Assembly (NCBI GenBank): GCA_944384155.1
Contig: CALWSG010000043.1
Coordinates: forward strand, 1 to 64,000
Direction of reading: 5' to 3'
DNA from: an uncultured Lachnospiraceae bacterium
GTDB taxonomy: Bacteria; Bacillota; Clostridia; Lachnospirales; Lachnospiraceae
Length of the DNA: 64,000 bases
Each line of letters starts with the position of its first letter. The first letter of the stretch is position 1. Below the pieces are notes generated by a model that was not told where the DNA came from, made no database searches, and was given only the letters and a program-made list of their open reading frames with translations. Of this stretch, positions 1 to 7,362 are shown piece by piece. The translations under genes were made by a program, and so were the position numbers.

Positions 1-54
1 GTAAGCACAGTAATGTGTTAAGCTGACTGATACTAATAGGTCGAGGACTTGACC
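1..54 (+). rRNA. 23S rRNA, 3' end (partial)
   Basis: The first bases match the conserved 3' end of bacterial 23S rRNA, including the segments AGCTGACTGATACTAAT and GGTCGAGGACTTGACC. Only the last ~54 nt are inside the window. No 5S rRNA follows; the next features are a terminator hairpin and a tRNA cluster. The exact 3' end is approximate. Confidence 0.9.
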
Positions 55-133
55 AAAGGAAGGGAAGAAGAGTTCGGAGAGAATAAGGATGAATATTTAG
101 TGTGTAGTTTTGAAGGTATAAAGCCTTCCAATA

Positions 134-163
134 TGACAGTTTCACCGAAATTGTCATTTTTTT
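134..163 (+). terminator. rho-independent terminator after 23S rRNA
   Basis: A 10-bp stem (TGACAGTTTC with GAAATTGTCA, one G-T pair) closes a 3-nt loop and is followed by seven Ts. It separates the rRNA gene from the tRNA cluster, although read-through is possible because no clear promoter is seen before tRNA-Asp. Confidence 0.7.
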
Positions 164-186
164 GGAATAAGTATGTTAATAATTAT

Positions 187-260
187 GGCCCGATGGCTCA
201 GTTGGTTAGAGCGCCGCCCTGTCACGGCGGAGGTCGTGGGTTCGAGTCCCATTCGGGTCG
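187..260 (+). tRNA. tRNA-Asp (GTC)
   Basis: A full cloverleaf is visible: acceptor GGCCCGA pairs with TCGGGTC, the anticodon loop reads CTGTCAC, and a GGTTCGAGTCC T-arm is present. The discriminator is G260, as usual for Asp. CCA is not encoded. First of six tRNAs in one array behind the 23S gene. Confidence 0.95.
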
Positions 261-275
261 CTTTAAATGGAATTT

Positions 276-348
276 GGGATCTTAGCTCAGCTGGGAGAGC
301 ATCTGCCTTACAAGCAGAGGGTCACAGGTTCGAGCCCTGTAGGTCCCA
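276..348 (+). tRNA. tRNA-Val (TAC)
   Basis: Acceptor GGGATCT pairs with AGGTCCC, the anticodon loop is CTTACAA and the T-arm GGTTCGAGCCC. The discriminator is A348. No CCA is encoded. It lies 15 nt after tRNA-Asp in the same array. Confidence 0.95.
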
Positions 349-365
349 TTTATATAATATAGTTC

Positions 366-438
366 GCCGACATGGCTCAATTGGCAGAGCAGCTGATTTG
401 TAATCAGCAGGTTATCGGTTCAAGTCCGATTGTCGGCT
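366..438 (+). tRNA. tRNA-Thr (TGT)
   Basis: Acceptor GCCGACA pairs exactly with TGTCGGC, the anticodon loop is TTTGTAA and the T-arm GGTTCAAGTCC. The discriminator is T438. No CCA is encoded. Confidence 0.95.
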
Positions 439-442
439 TTAT

Positions 443-524
443 GGGTAGATTCCCGAGTGGCCAAAGGGGACAGACTGTAAATCTGCTGCAATTTGCTTCG
501 GTGGTTCGAATCCACCTCTGCCCA
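443..524 (+). tRNA. tRNA-Tyr (GTA)
   Basis: At 82 nt it has the long variable arm of bacterial tRNA-Tyr. Acceptor GGGTAGA pairs with TCTGCCC through one wobble, and the anticodon loop reads CTGTAAA. The discriminator is A524. It starts only 4 nt after tRNA-Thr. Confidence 0.95.
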
Positions 525-557
525 TTCTGTTTTATAAAAACAGCAAAAATTTAATAT

Positions 558-631
558 CGCGGGGTGGAGCAGTCTGGAAGCTCGTCGGGCTCATAACCCG
601 AAGGTCACAGGTTCAAATCCTGTCCCCGCAA
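558..631 (+). tRNA. initiator tRNA-fMet (CAT)
   Basis: The anticodon is CAT. It shows both initiator marks: a C1-A72 mismatch at the end of the acceptor (CGCGGGG against CCCCGCA) and three G-C pairs in the anticodon stem (GGG/CCC). It is therefore fMet rather than elongator Met. Confidence 0.95.
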
Positions 632-662
632 CTCGGCAGCATTAAAAAATGTTTGCCAAAAT

Positions 663-735
<73 letters not shown>

Positions 736-760
736 TTTTATATTTTACAGTGTCAGTTGA

Positions 761-787
761 AAGCTTCGATTTGTATCGAAGCTTTTT
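761..787 (+). terminator. terminator of the rRNA-tRNA array
   Basis: A perfect 10-bp stem (AAGCTTCGAT with ATCGAAGCTT, TTGT loop) runs into a T tract. It ends the tRNA array before the decarboxylase gene. Confidence 0.85.
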
Positions 788-791
788 GTAA

Positions 792-820
792 TTGATTATA
801 TCACATGATTGTGATAAAGT
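792..820 (+). promoter_or_regulatory. candidate promoter with operator-like palindrome
   Basis: TTGATT and TAAAGT are spaced by 17 bp, a moderate sigma-A promoter. The spacer contains ATCACA and TGTGAT separated by 4 bp (800-815), a perfect inverted repeat placed where a repressor could act. It would serve the decarboxylase gene at 906. No experimental support is visible. Confidence 0.45.
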
Positions 821-905
821 TTAATGGTGGATAGTGTTAATCCTTCGGAATGAAGATTAAGATAATAACGGGATTTAAATAAAATAGCTAAATATAATAA
901 ACATT

Positions 906-2456
906 ATGGAAAAAGAAACCTTATACGGAAAACTGAATAAATATAGCAGGGATAATTATTATCCTTTTCATATGCCGGGGCATAAGCGAAGGACAGATAT
1001 TATATATGAAGGAAACAAGGATGAAATGGGAAGTATACAAAATATAGAAGACTTGTCACCTTACGTATATGATATAACAGAGATAGACGGCTTTGATAAT
1101 CTTCATATGCCGGATGGCATAATAAAAGAGAGAATGGATAGGGTTAGTGAGTTTTATCAGTCAGAAAAGAGCTTTTTCTTAGTAAATGGCAGTACATGCG
1201 GTATATTGTCTGCAATAGGAGCTGCCTGTCACAATAAAAATAAAATTATAATGGCAAGAAATTCACATAAATCCGCATACAACGGTGTTTTTGTGAATAA
1301 GCTGGAGGCATTATATATATATCCCGGTATAATAGAAGAATATGGATTAAGCGGGGGAATAAATCCTGATGATATAGAAAGGCTTATAAATAAGGAAGGG
1401 CTGTCAGGCGATGATATAGGTGCGGTGTATATTACATCCCCTACATATGAAGGAGTGGTATCTGACATAAAGTCAATAGGAGATATATGCCATAAGTATA
1501 ACATTCCTCTTATAGTAGACGAGGCACATGGAGCTCATTTCAGTATGCATAATAAATTTCCTGTATCATCATTAAAGCTGGGTGCAGATATTGTTATACA
1601 GAGTCTTCATAAAACACTTCCTGCACTTACTCAGACGGCAATTCTTCATGTAAAAAAGGATTCCTTAATTGATTATAAAGAAATTCAAAGGTATTTGTCT
1701 ATCTATCAGACAAGCAGTCCATCATATGTATTAATGGCAAGTATAGATTGCTGTCTTGACAGGCTGATGAATAATAATAGGTTTACAGCTTTTGAAGTTT
1801 TTTACAAAAGGATAGAGGATTTACGGAAAAAGGCAGAAAAGTTTACTAATATAAAAATCATGGGGAAAGAAATAAAGGGAAAAAATAGTGTCTATGACCT
1901 TGACATATCAAAAATAGTTATTTTTGCCAATAGTAATATATATAGCGGTGATAAGCTGTATAAAAGAATGCTTGAAAAATATCATCTGCAAATGGAAATG
2001 GCATCACTAAAATATATAATAGCACTTACATCTGTCAATGACAGTGAAGAAGGGTTTGACAGATTATATAATGCCTTGTTTGATATAGACAGAGAAATCA
2101 GGCTTTATGAAAGCCATGTAAATAACGGGAAAGTACTTATATCAAATAAAGCCATGACTCCTGTTATATGTAGTAAAATCTGTGATGCCGTCTACAGGGA
2201 AAAAGAAAATATTGTATTGGAAAGTGCGGAGGGAAGAATGTCAGGAGAATTTATTTTTTTATATCCTCCCGGAATACCTGTTATTGCACCGGGTGAAATG
2301 TTTACTAAAGAAATAGTAGAATATTTAAGAGAGTGCAGGTATAATGGTCTTAATATTATAGGAATGGGAAATGAAACCAGAGAGGTTGTTGTTGTAAAGG
2401 AAAGCTGGAACAGACTTCAGACTGAGAATTTTAAAAGATATAGGAATGGAGGTTAG
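906..2456 (+). CDS. Orn/Lys/Arg decarboxylase family PLP enzyme
   Basis: A 516-residue PLP fold-I protein of the Orn/Lys/Arg decarboxylase family (SpeA/CadA/YaaO-like), which decarboxylates basic amino acids to make polyamines or cadaverine; the exact substrate cannot be read here. Visible motifs are FHMPGHKR near the N-terminus, the loop NGSTCGILSAIGA, the PLP Asp/His motif VDEAHGAHFS and SLHKTLPALTQ with the Schiff-base Lys at about residue 236. It is the short Gram-positive type. There is no clear Shine-Dalgarno before ATG 906. The gene leads a run into guanylate kinase, YaaR and holB, as the yaaO-tmk-yaaQ/R-holB order does in Bacillus. Confidence 0.9.
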   Translation: MEKETLYGKLNKYSRDNYYPFHMPGHKRRTDIIYEGNKDEMGSIQNIEDLSPYVYDITEIDGFDNLHMPDGIIKERMDRVSEFYQSEKSFFLVNGSTCGILSAIGAACHNKNKIIMARNSHKSAYNGVFVNKLEALYIYPGIIEEYGLSGGINPDDIERLINKEGLSGDDIGAVYITSPTYEGVVSDIKSIGDICHKYNIPLIVDEAHGAHFSMHNKFPVSSLKLGADIVIQSLHKTLPALTQTAILHVKKDSLIDYKEIQRYLSIYQTSSPSYVLMASIDCCLDRLMNNNRFTAFEVFYKRIEDLRKKAEKFTNIKIMGKEIKGKNSVYDLDISKIVIFANSNIYSGDKLYKRMLEKYHLQMEMASLKYIIALTSVNDSEEGFDRLYNALFDIDREIRLYESHVNNGKVLISNKAMTPVICSKICDAVYREKENIVLESAEGRMSGEFIFLYPPGIPVIAPGEMFTKEIVEYLRECRYNGLNIIGMGNETREVVVVKESWNRLQTENFKRYRNGG

Positions 2457-2457
2457 T

Positions 2458-3060
2458 ATGGGATATATTTTTTATCTTATGGGTAAAAGCTCATCAGGTA
2501 AGGATACAATATATAAGGAGCTGACAGGGAAAAAGGATTTTCCACTTAAGACTGTAACAGGATACACAACAAGACCTAGGAGAAGCGGAGAAAATCAAGG
2601 TGTAGAATATTATTTTGTGGATAGAAGTGTATATGAGAATATGCGTAAAAAAGGAATAGTCATAGAGAGCAGGGATTATAATACAGTTTATGGAATATGG
2701 ACTTATTTTACAGCAGATGACGGTCAGATAAAGCTTGAAAAAGAAGATTATATTATGATGGGTACTTTAGAATCATATGAAAAAGTACGAAATTATTATG
2801 GGAGAGAAAAGGTTATTCCTATTTATATAGAGGTGGAGGACGGAGAAAGGCTTTTGCGGGCAATTAACCGTGAGAAAAAACAGTCCGAACCTAAATATGC
2901 GGAAATGTGCAGAAGGTTTTTGGCAGATACAAAAGATTTTAGTGAAGAAAACATAAAAAGGTATGGCATAGAAAAAAGATATTATAATGAAAACATTGAT
3001 TTATGTATAGAAGAGATATACAAGGATATTATGAACAAGACGGGACAGGATGGCAGATAA
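2458..3060 (+). CDS. guanylate kinase-like protein
   Basis: About 200 residues with a Walker A motif GKSSSGKDT at the N-terminus and the guanylate-kinase signature TTRPRRSGENQGVEYYFV (roughly residues 40-58). Guanylate kinase phosphorylates GMP to GDP. It takes the place that thymidylate kinase (tmk) holds in the similar Bacillus gene order, so it may be a paralogue of the housekeeping gmk. The ATG at 2458 is preferred because GGAGG lies 5 nt ahead; the open frame reaches back to 2446 only because the SD itself contains an ATG. It overlaps the tail of the decarboxylase frame if the longer start is used. Confidence 0.8.
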   Translation: MGYIFYLMGKSSSGKDTIYKELTGKKDFPLKTVTGYTTRPRRSGENQGVEYYFVDRSVYENMRKKGIVIESRDYNTVYGIWTYFTADDGQIKLEKEDYIMMGTLESYEKVRNYYGREKVIPIYIEVEDGERLLRAINREKKQSEPKYAEMCRRFLADTKDFSEENIKRYGIEKRYYNENIDLCIEEIYKDIMNKTGQDGR

Positions 3061-3091
3061 AGAATATGTATTACACAAGGAGGTGATATGA

Positions 3092-3541
3092 TTGGATATG
3101 AATAATATGAAAATATCGGAGCTGCTTACAACTACACAGATAGACCCTTCAAGACAGAAAGCTGCCGCTGATGATTCTTTCAAATTTTCTCTGATAAGCA
3201 ATATAATGGAAAAGGACCTTCAGGAAAAGGTTGGAGGACTTATGGCACAGATAACTGAGCAGGGAAAAAAGCTGGGGAAAAAAACAGATGTGAGAGATAT
3301 GAAAAGATACAGAGAGCTTATAAAAAGCTTTTTAAACGAGGTAGTATACCGGTCTCATAAATTTTCAAGAGAAAACTTTCTTGACAGAAGGGGAAGGCAC
3401 AGGGTATACGGCATAATAAGGCTTATAGATGAAAATCTTGATGAACTGGCAGAGGAGTTATTAAAAGAGGAAAAGGATAATATTGCAATATTAAATAAAA
3501 TAGATGAAATAAGAGGACTGTTATTAGACATTCTTACATAG
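3092..3541 (+). CDS. YaaR family protein (DUF327)
   Basis: A 149-residue, mostly helical, charged protein matching the YaaR/DUF327 family by recalled features: an N-terminal disordered stretch, the central [18 protein letters not shown] region and a helical [19 protein letters not shown] segment. Its biochemical role is not established; in Bacillus it sits in the same operon just before holB. The start is probably TTG at 3092, since AGGAGG ends 7-8 nt upstream and ATG 3088 is out of frame and runs into a stop; ATG 3098 is the alternative. A hairpin-rich intergenic stretch separates it from holB. Confidence 0.75.
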   Translation: MDMNNMKISELLTTTQIDPSRQKAAADDSFKFSLISNIMEKDLQEKVGGLMAQITEQGKKLGKKTDVRDMKRYRELIKSFLNEVVYRSHKFSRENFLDRRGRHRVYGIIRLIDENLDELAEELLKEEKDNIAILNKIDEIRGLLLDILT

Positions 3542-3547
3542 AGGATA

Positions 3548-3747
3548 GTATGAAAAATAAGCTCGAAAGCTTATTTTTCATACAGCTATTTGTGCCAGAG
3601 CGTCACAAATAAGCCCTGATGGCAGATGCAAATTGAAGATTTGCATCGCCCCGTCGCATAAAATGCTCCGGAATGGAGATTAGTGTTAAAAATAAGCCCT
3701 GATGGCAGACGCAAATTGAAGATAAACGCTCGGGAATGGAGATTAAT
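3548..3747 (+). repeat. hairpin-rich intergenic element with an imperfect tandem duplication
   Basis: No gene is recognised in this 206-bp gap. It holds a perfect 16-bp stem with a CGAA loop (3548-3583), an 8-bp stem (3587-3611) and a 9-bp stem (3625-3647). A segment starting AATAAGCCCTGATGGCAGA occurs twice (about 3608-3640 and 3690-3722, one mismatch seen). GAATGGAGATTA also occurs twice (3671-3682 and 3734-3745); the second copy provides the holB ribosome site. The first hairpin could act as a terminator or RNA-processing structure. Confidence 0.6.
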
Positions 3748-4749
3748 ATGGCGGGATTTGATGATATAAAGGGTCAGGATAGCACAGTAACCCATTTTAA
3801 AAATGCTATAAAATTAAATAAAATATCTCACGGCTATATTATAAACGGAGAGCAGGGAATGGGCAAAAAGATGATGGCCGATGCTTTTTCAATGACACTC
3901 CAGTGTGAGAAAAAGGGAGATAATCCCTGTATGGTATGCCATTCATGCAGACAGGCACTTACAAGAAATAATCCTGATATACGGTGGATAGTACATGAGA
4001 AGCCAAATGTTATATCTGTGGAAGAAATACGTAAACAAATAAATAGTGATGTTTATATTAAGCCATACAGTAATGAATATAAGATATATATTGTAGACGA
4101 GGCATCTAAAATGAACACGGCAGCACAAAATGCATTGCTTAAAACACTGGAGGAGCCCCCTGCATATGTAGTAATATTGCTGCTTACAGATAATAAGGAT
4201 ATGATGCTTCAGACAATACTGTCAAGGTGCGTTACAATGGAGCTAAGACCTGTAAGAGATAATATAGTGGAGAATTATCTGATTGAAAAAGCAGGGATTG
4301 CAGATTATAGGGCAAAGGAAATATGCTCCTTTGCAGGAGGAAACATTGGAAGGGCAGTGAACCTTGCAGGTTCAGATGATTTTCTTGAACTTAAGGAAAA
4401 CGTAGTTAAGGTGGTAAAGGGTATAGGCAGGATGACGGTTATGGATATTAATACAGCAATAAAAGAAATTCAGGAGTATAAGGATAGTATAAATGAATAT
4501 ATAGATTTGCTTATTACATGGTACAGAGATGTATTGCTGTATAAGTCGTGCAGAGGATACAAAAATATTATATTTTATGATAATATAAATGAGATAGAAA
4601 AGCAGGCACAATTAATTTCCTTTGAAGCCATTGAAAGGGTATTAAAGGAGCTTGACGGCATAAAAGGAAAGCTTAAAATAAATGTAAATTTTGATGTTGT
4701 TATGGAATTGGTGTTTATGACCATGAGAGATTGTTTTATATATGGCTAG
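3748..4749 (+). CDS. holB: DNA polymerase III delta' subunit
   Basis: A 333-residue clamp-loader subunit that works with DnaX and HolA to load the beta clamp. The AAA+ core is visible: a degenerate P-loop GEQGMGKKM without the usual Thr/Ser, as expected for delta', a four-Cys zinc site built from C-x2-C-x2-C after a preceding Cys, the Walker B region [19 protein letters not shown], and the SRC motif (LSRC). ATG 3748 is chosen because GGAG lies upstream within the repeat element. The gene is followed by ricT, the standard Firmicute order. Confidence 0.92.
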   Translation: MAGFDDIKGQDSTVTHFKNAIKLNKISHGYIINGEQGMGKKMMADAFSMTLQCEKKGDNPCMVCHSCRQALTRNNPDIRWIVHEKPNVISVEEIRKQINSDVYIKPYSNEYKIYIVDEASKMNTAAQNALLKTLEEPPAYVVILLLTDNKDMMLQTILSRCVTMELRPVRDNIVENYLIEKAGIADYRAKEICSFAGGNIGRAVNLAGSDDFLELKENVVKVVKGIGRMTVMDINTAIKEIQEYKDSINEYIDLLITWYRDVLLYKSCRGYKNIIFYDNINEIEKQAQLISFEAIERVLKELDGIKGKLKINVNFDVVMELVFMTMRDCFIYG

Positions 4750-4776
4750 ACAATAAAAGCAGAAATGGTGTATAAT
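4747..4776 (+). promoter_or_regulatory. candidate sigma-A promoter for ricT
   Basis: TAGACA and TATAAT are separated by 18 bp, starting at the holB stop codon. It would drive ricT and the following methyltransferase genes. Confidence 0.5.
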
Positions 4777-4817
4777 TTATTTGGTTTGGTATAAATCAGT
4801 TAAAGGAAAGGAAATCA

Positions 4818-5723
4818 ATGGTTAAAATAATAGGAGTAAGATTTAGAAAAGCAGGGAAGATATATTTTTTCAGCCCTCTTGATTTTGAAATAGAAGTTGG
4901 AAATCATGTTATTGTAGAAACTGCCAGAGGAGTTGAGTACGGCAATGTGGTTTTAGGTCCGAAAGAAGTTGATGAGAGCAAGGTCATACAGCCGTTAAAG
5001 CCTGTAATAAGAGTTGCAACGCCTGAGGACGATAGAACAGAGGAAGAAAATAAGGAAAAAGAGAAAAAGGCATATGATATTTGTCTTGAGAAGATAAAAA
5101 AGCATGGTCTTGAGATGAAGCTTATAGATACTGAATATACCTTTGATAACAATAAGGTTCTGTTTTATTTTACTGCTGACGGCAGAATAGATTTTAGGGA
5201 GCTTGTAAAAGATTTGGCATCAGTTTTTAAGACAAGAATAGAGCTGAGACAGATAGGAGTAAGAGATGAGACAAAGGCTGTAGGCGGTATAAGCATATGC
5301 GGAAGGCCATTGTGCTGTCATTCATATTTGTCTGAGTTTGCACCTGTGTCCATAAAAATGGCAAAGGAGCAGAATTTATCACTTAATCCAACAAAAATAT
5401 CGGGAGTATGCGGAAGGCTTATGTGCTGTCTTAAGAATGAGGAGGAAACATACGAGGAGCTTAACTCAAGGCTGCCTAATCCGGGAGATTTTGTAACTAC
5501 AGATGATGGGTACAGGGGAGAGGTTCAAAGTGTAAGTGTGTTAAGACAGCTAGTAAAGGTTATTATAGAGATAAATGACGAAAAAGAAATAAGGGAATAT
5601 AAAGTAGAGCAGCTTAAGTTTAAGCCTAAGAGAAGAAGAGAAGCCTTAAATATTAATGATGAGGAATTAAAAGCATTAGAAGCACTTGAGAGACAGGAAG
5701 GAAAGTCAAAGTTTGATGATTAA
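4818..5723 (+). CDS. ricT: RicT/YaaT, PSP1-domain regulator
   Basis: A 301-residue PSP1-domain protein. In Bacillus the orthologue YaaT/RicT joins RicA and RicF in an Fe-S complex that assists RNase Y-dependent RNA processing and sporulation. Two cysteine motifs typical of the family are visible, CGRPLCCHSYLSEF and CGRLMCCLKNE, in the central part. An SD AGGAAAGG precedes ATG 4818. It overlaps the next gene by 8 bp, suggesting coupled translation. Confidence 0.92.
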   Translation: MVKIIGVRFRKAGKIYFFSPLDFEIEVGNHVIVETARGVEYGNVVLGPKEVDESKVIQPLKPVIRVATPEDDRTEEENKEKEKKAYDICLEKIKKHGLEMKLIDTEYTFDNNKVLFYFTADGRIDFRELVKDLASVFKTRIELRQIGVRDETKAVGGISICGRPLCCHSYLSEFAPVSIKMAKEQNLSLNPTKISGVCGRLMCCLKNEEETYEELNSRLPNPGDFVTTDDGYRGEVQSVSVLRQLVKVIIEINDEKEIREYKVEQLKFKPKRRREALNINDEELKALEALERQEGKSKFDD

Positions 5724-6450
5724 ACTGCAGCAGGGAGAGAGAATAGACGATTTAGAGAGAAAAGGGTATAAGATAATCCAAAACCGGGGAAGGTTTTGCT
5801 TCGGCATGGATGCAGTGCTGCTTTCAGGCTTTGCATTGGTAAAGGATGGGGAAAATGTTATAGATCTTGGGACAGGCACAGGTATTATTCCCATTCTTTT
5901 GGAGGCAAAAACAAAGGGAAGCCATTTTACAGGGCTTGAAATACAAAAGGACAGTGCAGATATGGCACAGCGAAGTGTGGCATTAAATAGTCTTGAGAGA
6001 AAAATAGATATTGTATGCGGTGATATAAAGGAGGCTGACCTGATATTCGGTAAGGCTTCCTTTAATGTAGTTACATCTAATCCTCCGTATATGAATGACC
6101 TCCATGGAATTAAGAATCCTCATGAGGAGCTTGCAATAGCAAGACATGAGGTAATGTGTACACTTGATGATGTTGTAAAACAGGCAGCGGCGCTTCTTAA
6201 ACCAAAGGGAAGATTCTATATGGTACACAGACCTCACAGACTGGTAGAAATTATAAATACATTTGTAAAGTATAAAATAGAACCTAAAAGGGTAAGGTTT
6301 GTACATCCCTACAAGGATAAAGATGCTAACATGGTTTTGATAGAAGGGCTCAGAGGCGGAAAATCCATGATAAAGGTGGAAAGCCCTATTATTGTATATG
6401 ACAGTGAGGGTAATTATACAGATGAAATATTAAGAATATATGGAAAATAA
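5716..6450 (+). CDS. tRNA1(Val) (adenine37-N6)-methyltransferase-like (YabB/TrmN6)
   Basis: A 244-residue class I SAM-dependent methylase. The glycine-rich motif I is VIDLGTGTGIIPILLEAK, and the catalytic N6-adenine motif NPPY is in VTSNPPYMND. Family members modify A37 of tRNA-Val. ATG 5716 is preferred over the upstream TTG at 5686 because it overlaps the ricT stop (ATGATTAA) in the manner of a coupled start. The holB-ricT-yabB-rsmI order supports the call. Confidence 0.87.
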   Translation: MIKLQQGERIDDLERKGYKIIQNRGRFCFGMDAVLLSGFALVKDGENVIDLGTGTGIIPILLEAKTKGSHFTGLEIQKDSADMAQRSVALNSLERKIDIVCGDIKEADLIFGKASFNVVTSNPPYMNDLHGIKNPHEELAIARHEVMCTLDDVVKQAAALLKPKGRFYMVHRPHRLVEIINTFVKYKIEPKRVRFVHPYKDKDANMVLIEGLRGGKSMIKVESPIIVYDSEGNYTDEILRIYGK

Positions 6451-6480
6451 ATATTAACCCCACAGAAACGGAGGAATATA

Positions 6481-7320
6481 ATGGCAGGAAAATTATATCT
6501 TGTGGCCACTCCAATAGGAAATCTTGAGGATATAACGTTTAGGGCAATAAGAATATTAAGGGAGGCAGACCTTATAGGTGCAGAGGACACAAGGCACAGT
6601 ATCAGGCTGTTAAATCATTTTAATATAAAGACACCTATGACAAGCTATCATGAATTTAATAAAATAGAGAAGGCAAAATATCTGGTGGGGGAAATACTGG
6701 CAGGAAAAAATATTGCCGTAATAACAGATGCCGGAACTCCGGGAATATCAGATCCCGGGGAGGAGCTTGTAAAGCAGTGCATTGAGGCAGGCATAGAGGT
6801 TACAAGTGTTCCGGGACCTGCCGCCTGCATAACGGCACTTACAATGTCAGGACAGAGTACAAGGAGATTTGCATTTGAAGCATTTCTTCCTTATGATAAA
6901 AAAGAAAGAGGATTAATACTGGAGCAGCTAAAAGAGGAAACAAGGACAATTATAATATACGAGGCACCTCACAGGCTTGTAAAAACATTGGAGGAGTTGA
7001 GAGACATTCTTGGAGACAGGGATATAACACTTTGCAGGGAACTTACAAAGCTTCACGAAAGTGCTGAAAAGTCAACCTTGTCATTGCTTATAGATAAGTA
7101 TAAAAATTGTGATGTAAAGGGTGAGTATGTTCTTGTAATAGCAGGAAAAACCTTTGAGGAAAAACGCAGGGAGGAGATAGCTTCATTTCAGGAGATAACT
7201 GTAGAGGAGCATATGGCAATATATGAGGCAAAAGGAATGGACAGAAAAGAGGCTATGAAGCAGGTTGCCAGAGACAGAGGAGTATCGAAGAGAGACATAT
7301 ATAATATAATATGTAAATAG
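6481..7320 (+). CDS. rsmI: 16S rRNA (cytidine1402-2'-O)-methyltransferase
   Basis: A 279-residue tetrapyrrole-methylase-fold protein of the RsmI family, which methylates C1402 in the decoding centre of 16S rRNA. Diagnostic stretches are ATPIGNLEDITFRA at the N-terminus, AEDTRHSIRLL, ITDAGTPGISDPG and SVPGPAACITAL. Length matches the family. GGAGG lies 7 nt before ATG 6481. Confidence 0.95.
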   Translation: MAGKLYLVATPIGNLEDITFRAIRILREADLIGAEDTRHSIRLLNHFNIKTPMTSYHEFNKIEKAKYLVGEILAGKNIAVITDAGTPGISDPGEELVKQCIEAGIEVTSVPGPAACITALTMSGQSTRRFAFEAFLPYDKKERGLILEQLKEETRTIIIYEAPHRLVKTLEELRDILGDRDITLCRELTKLHESAEKSTLSLLIDKYKNCDVKGEYVLVIAGKTFEEKRREEIASFQEITVEEHMAIYEAKGMDRKEAMKQVARDRGVSKRDIYNIICK

Positions 7321-7362
7321 TTGGGGCATAACAAGTGGAAGCTATGGAAAGGTGTGGTATAT

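Noticed and set aside
55..186. Possible 5S rRNA between 23S and tRNA-Asp
   Set aside because: None of the conserved 5S segments are visible, and a terminator plus a second small hairpin occupy the gap.
5686..5715. Upstream TTG start for the TrmN6-like gene
   Set aside because: No ribosome site; ATG 5716 overlapping the ricT stop is a better coupled start.
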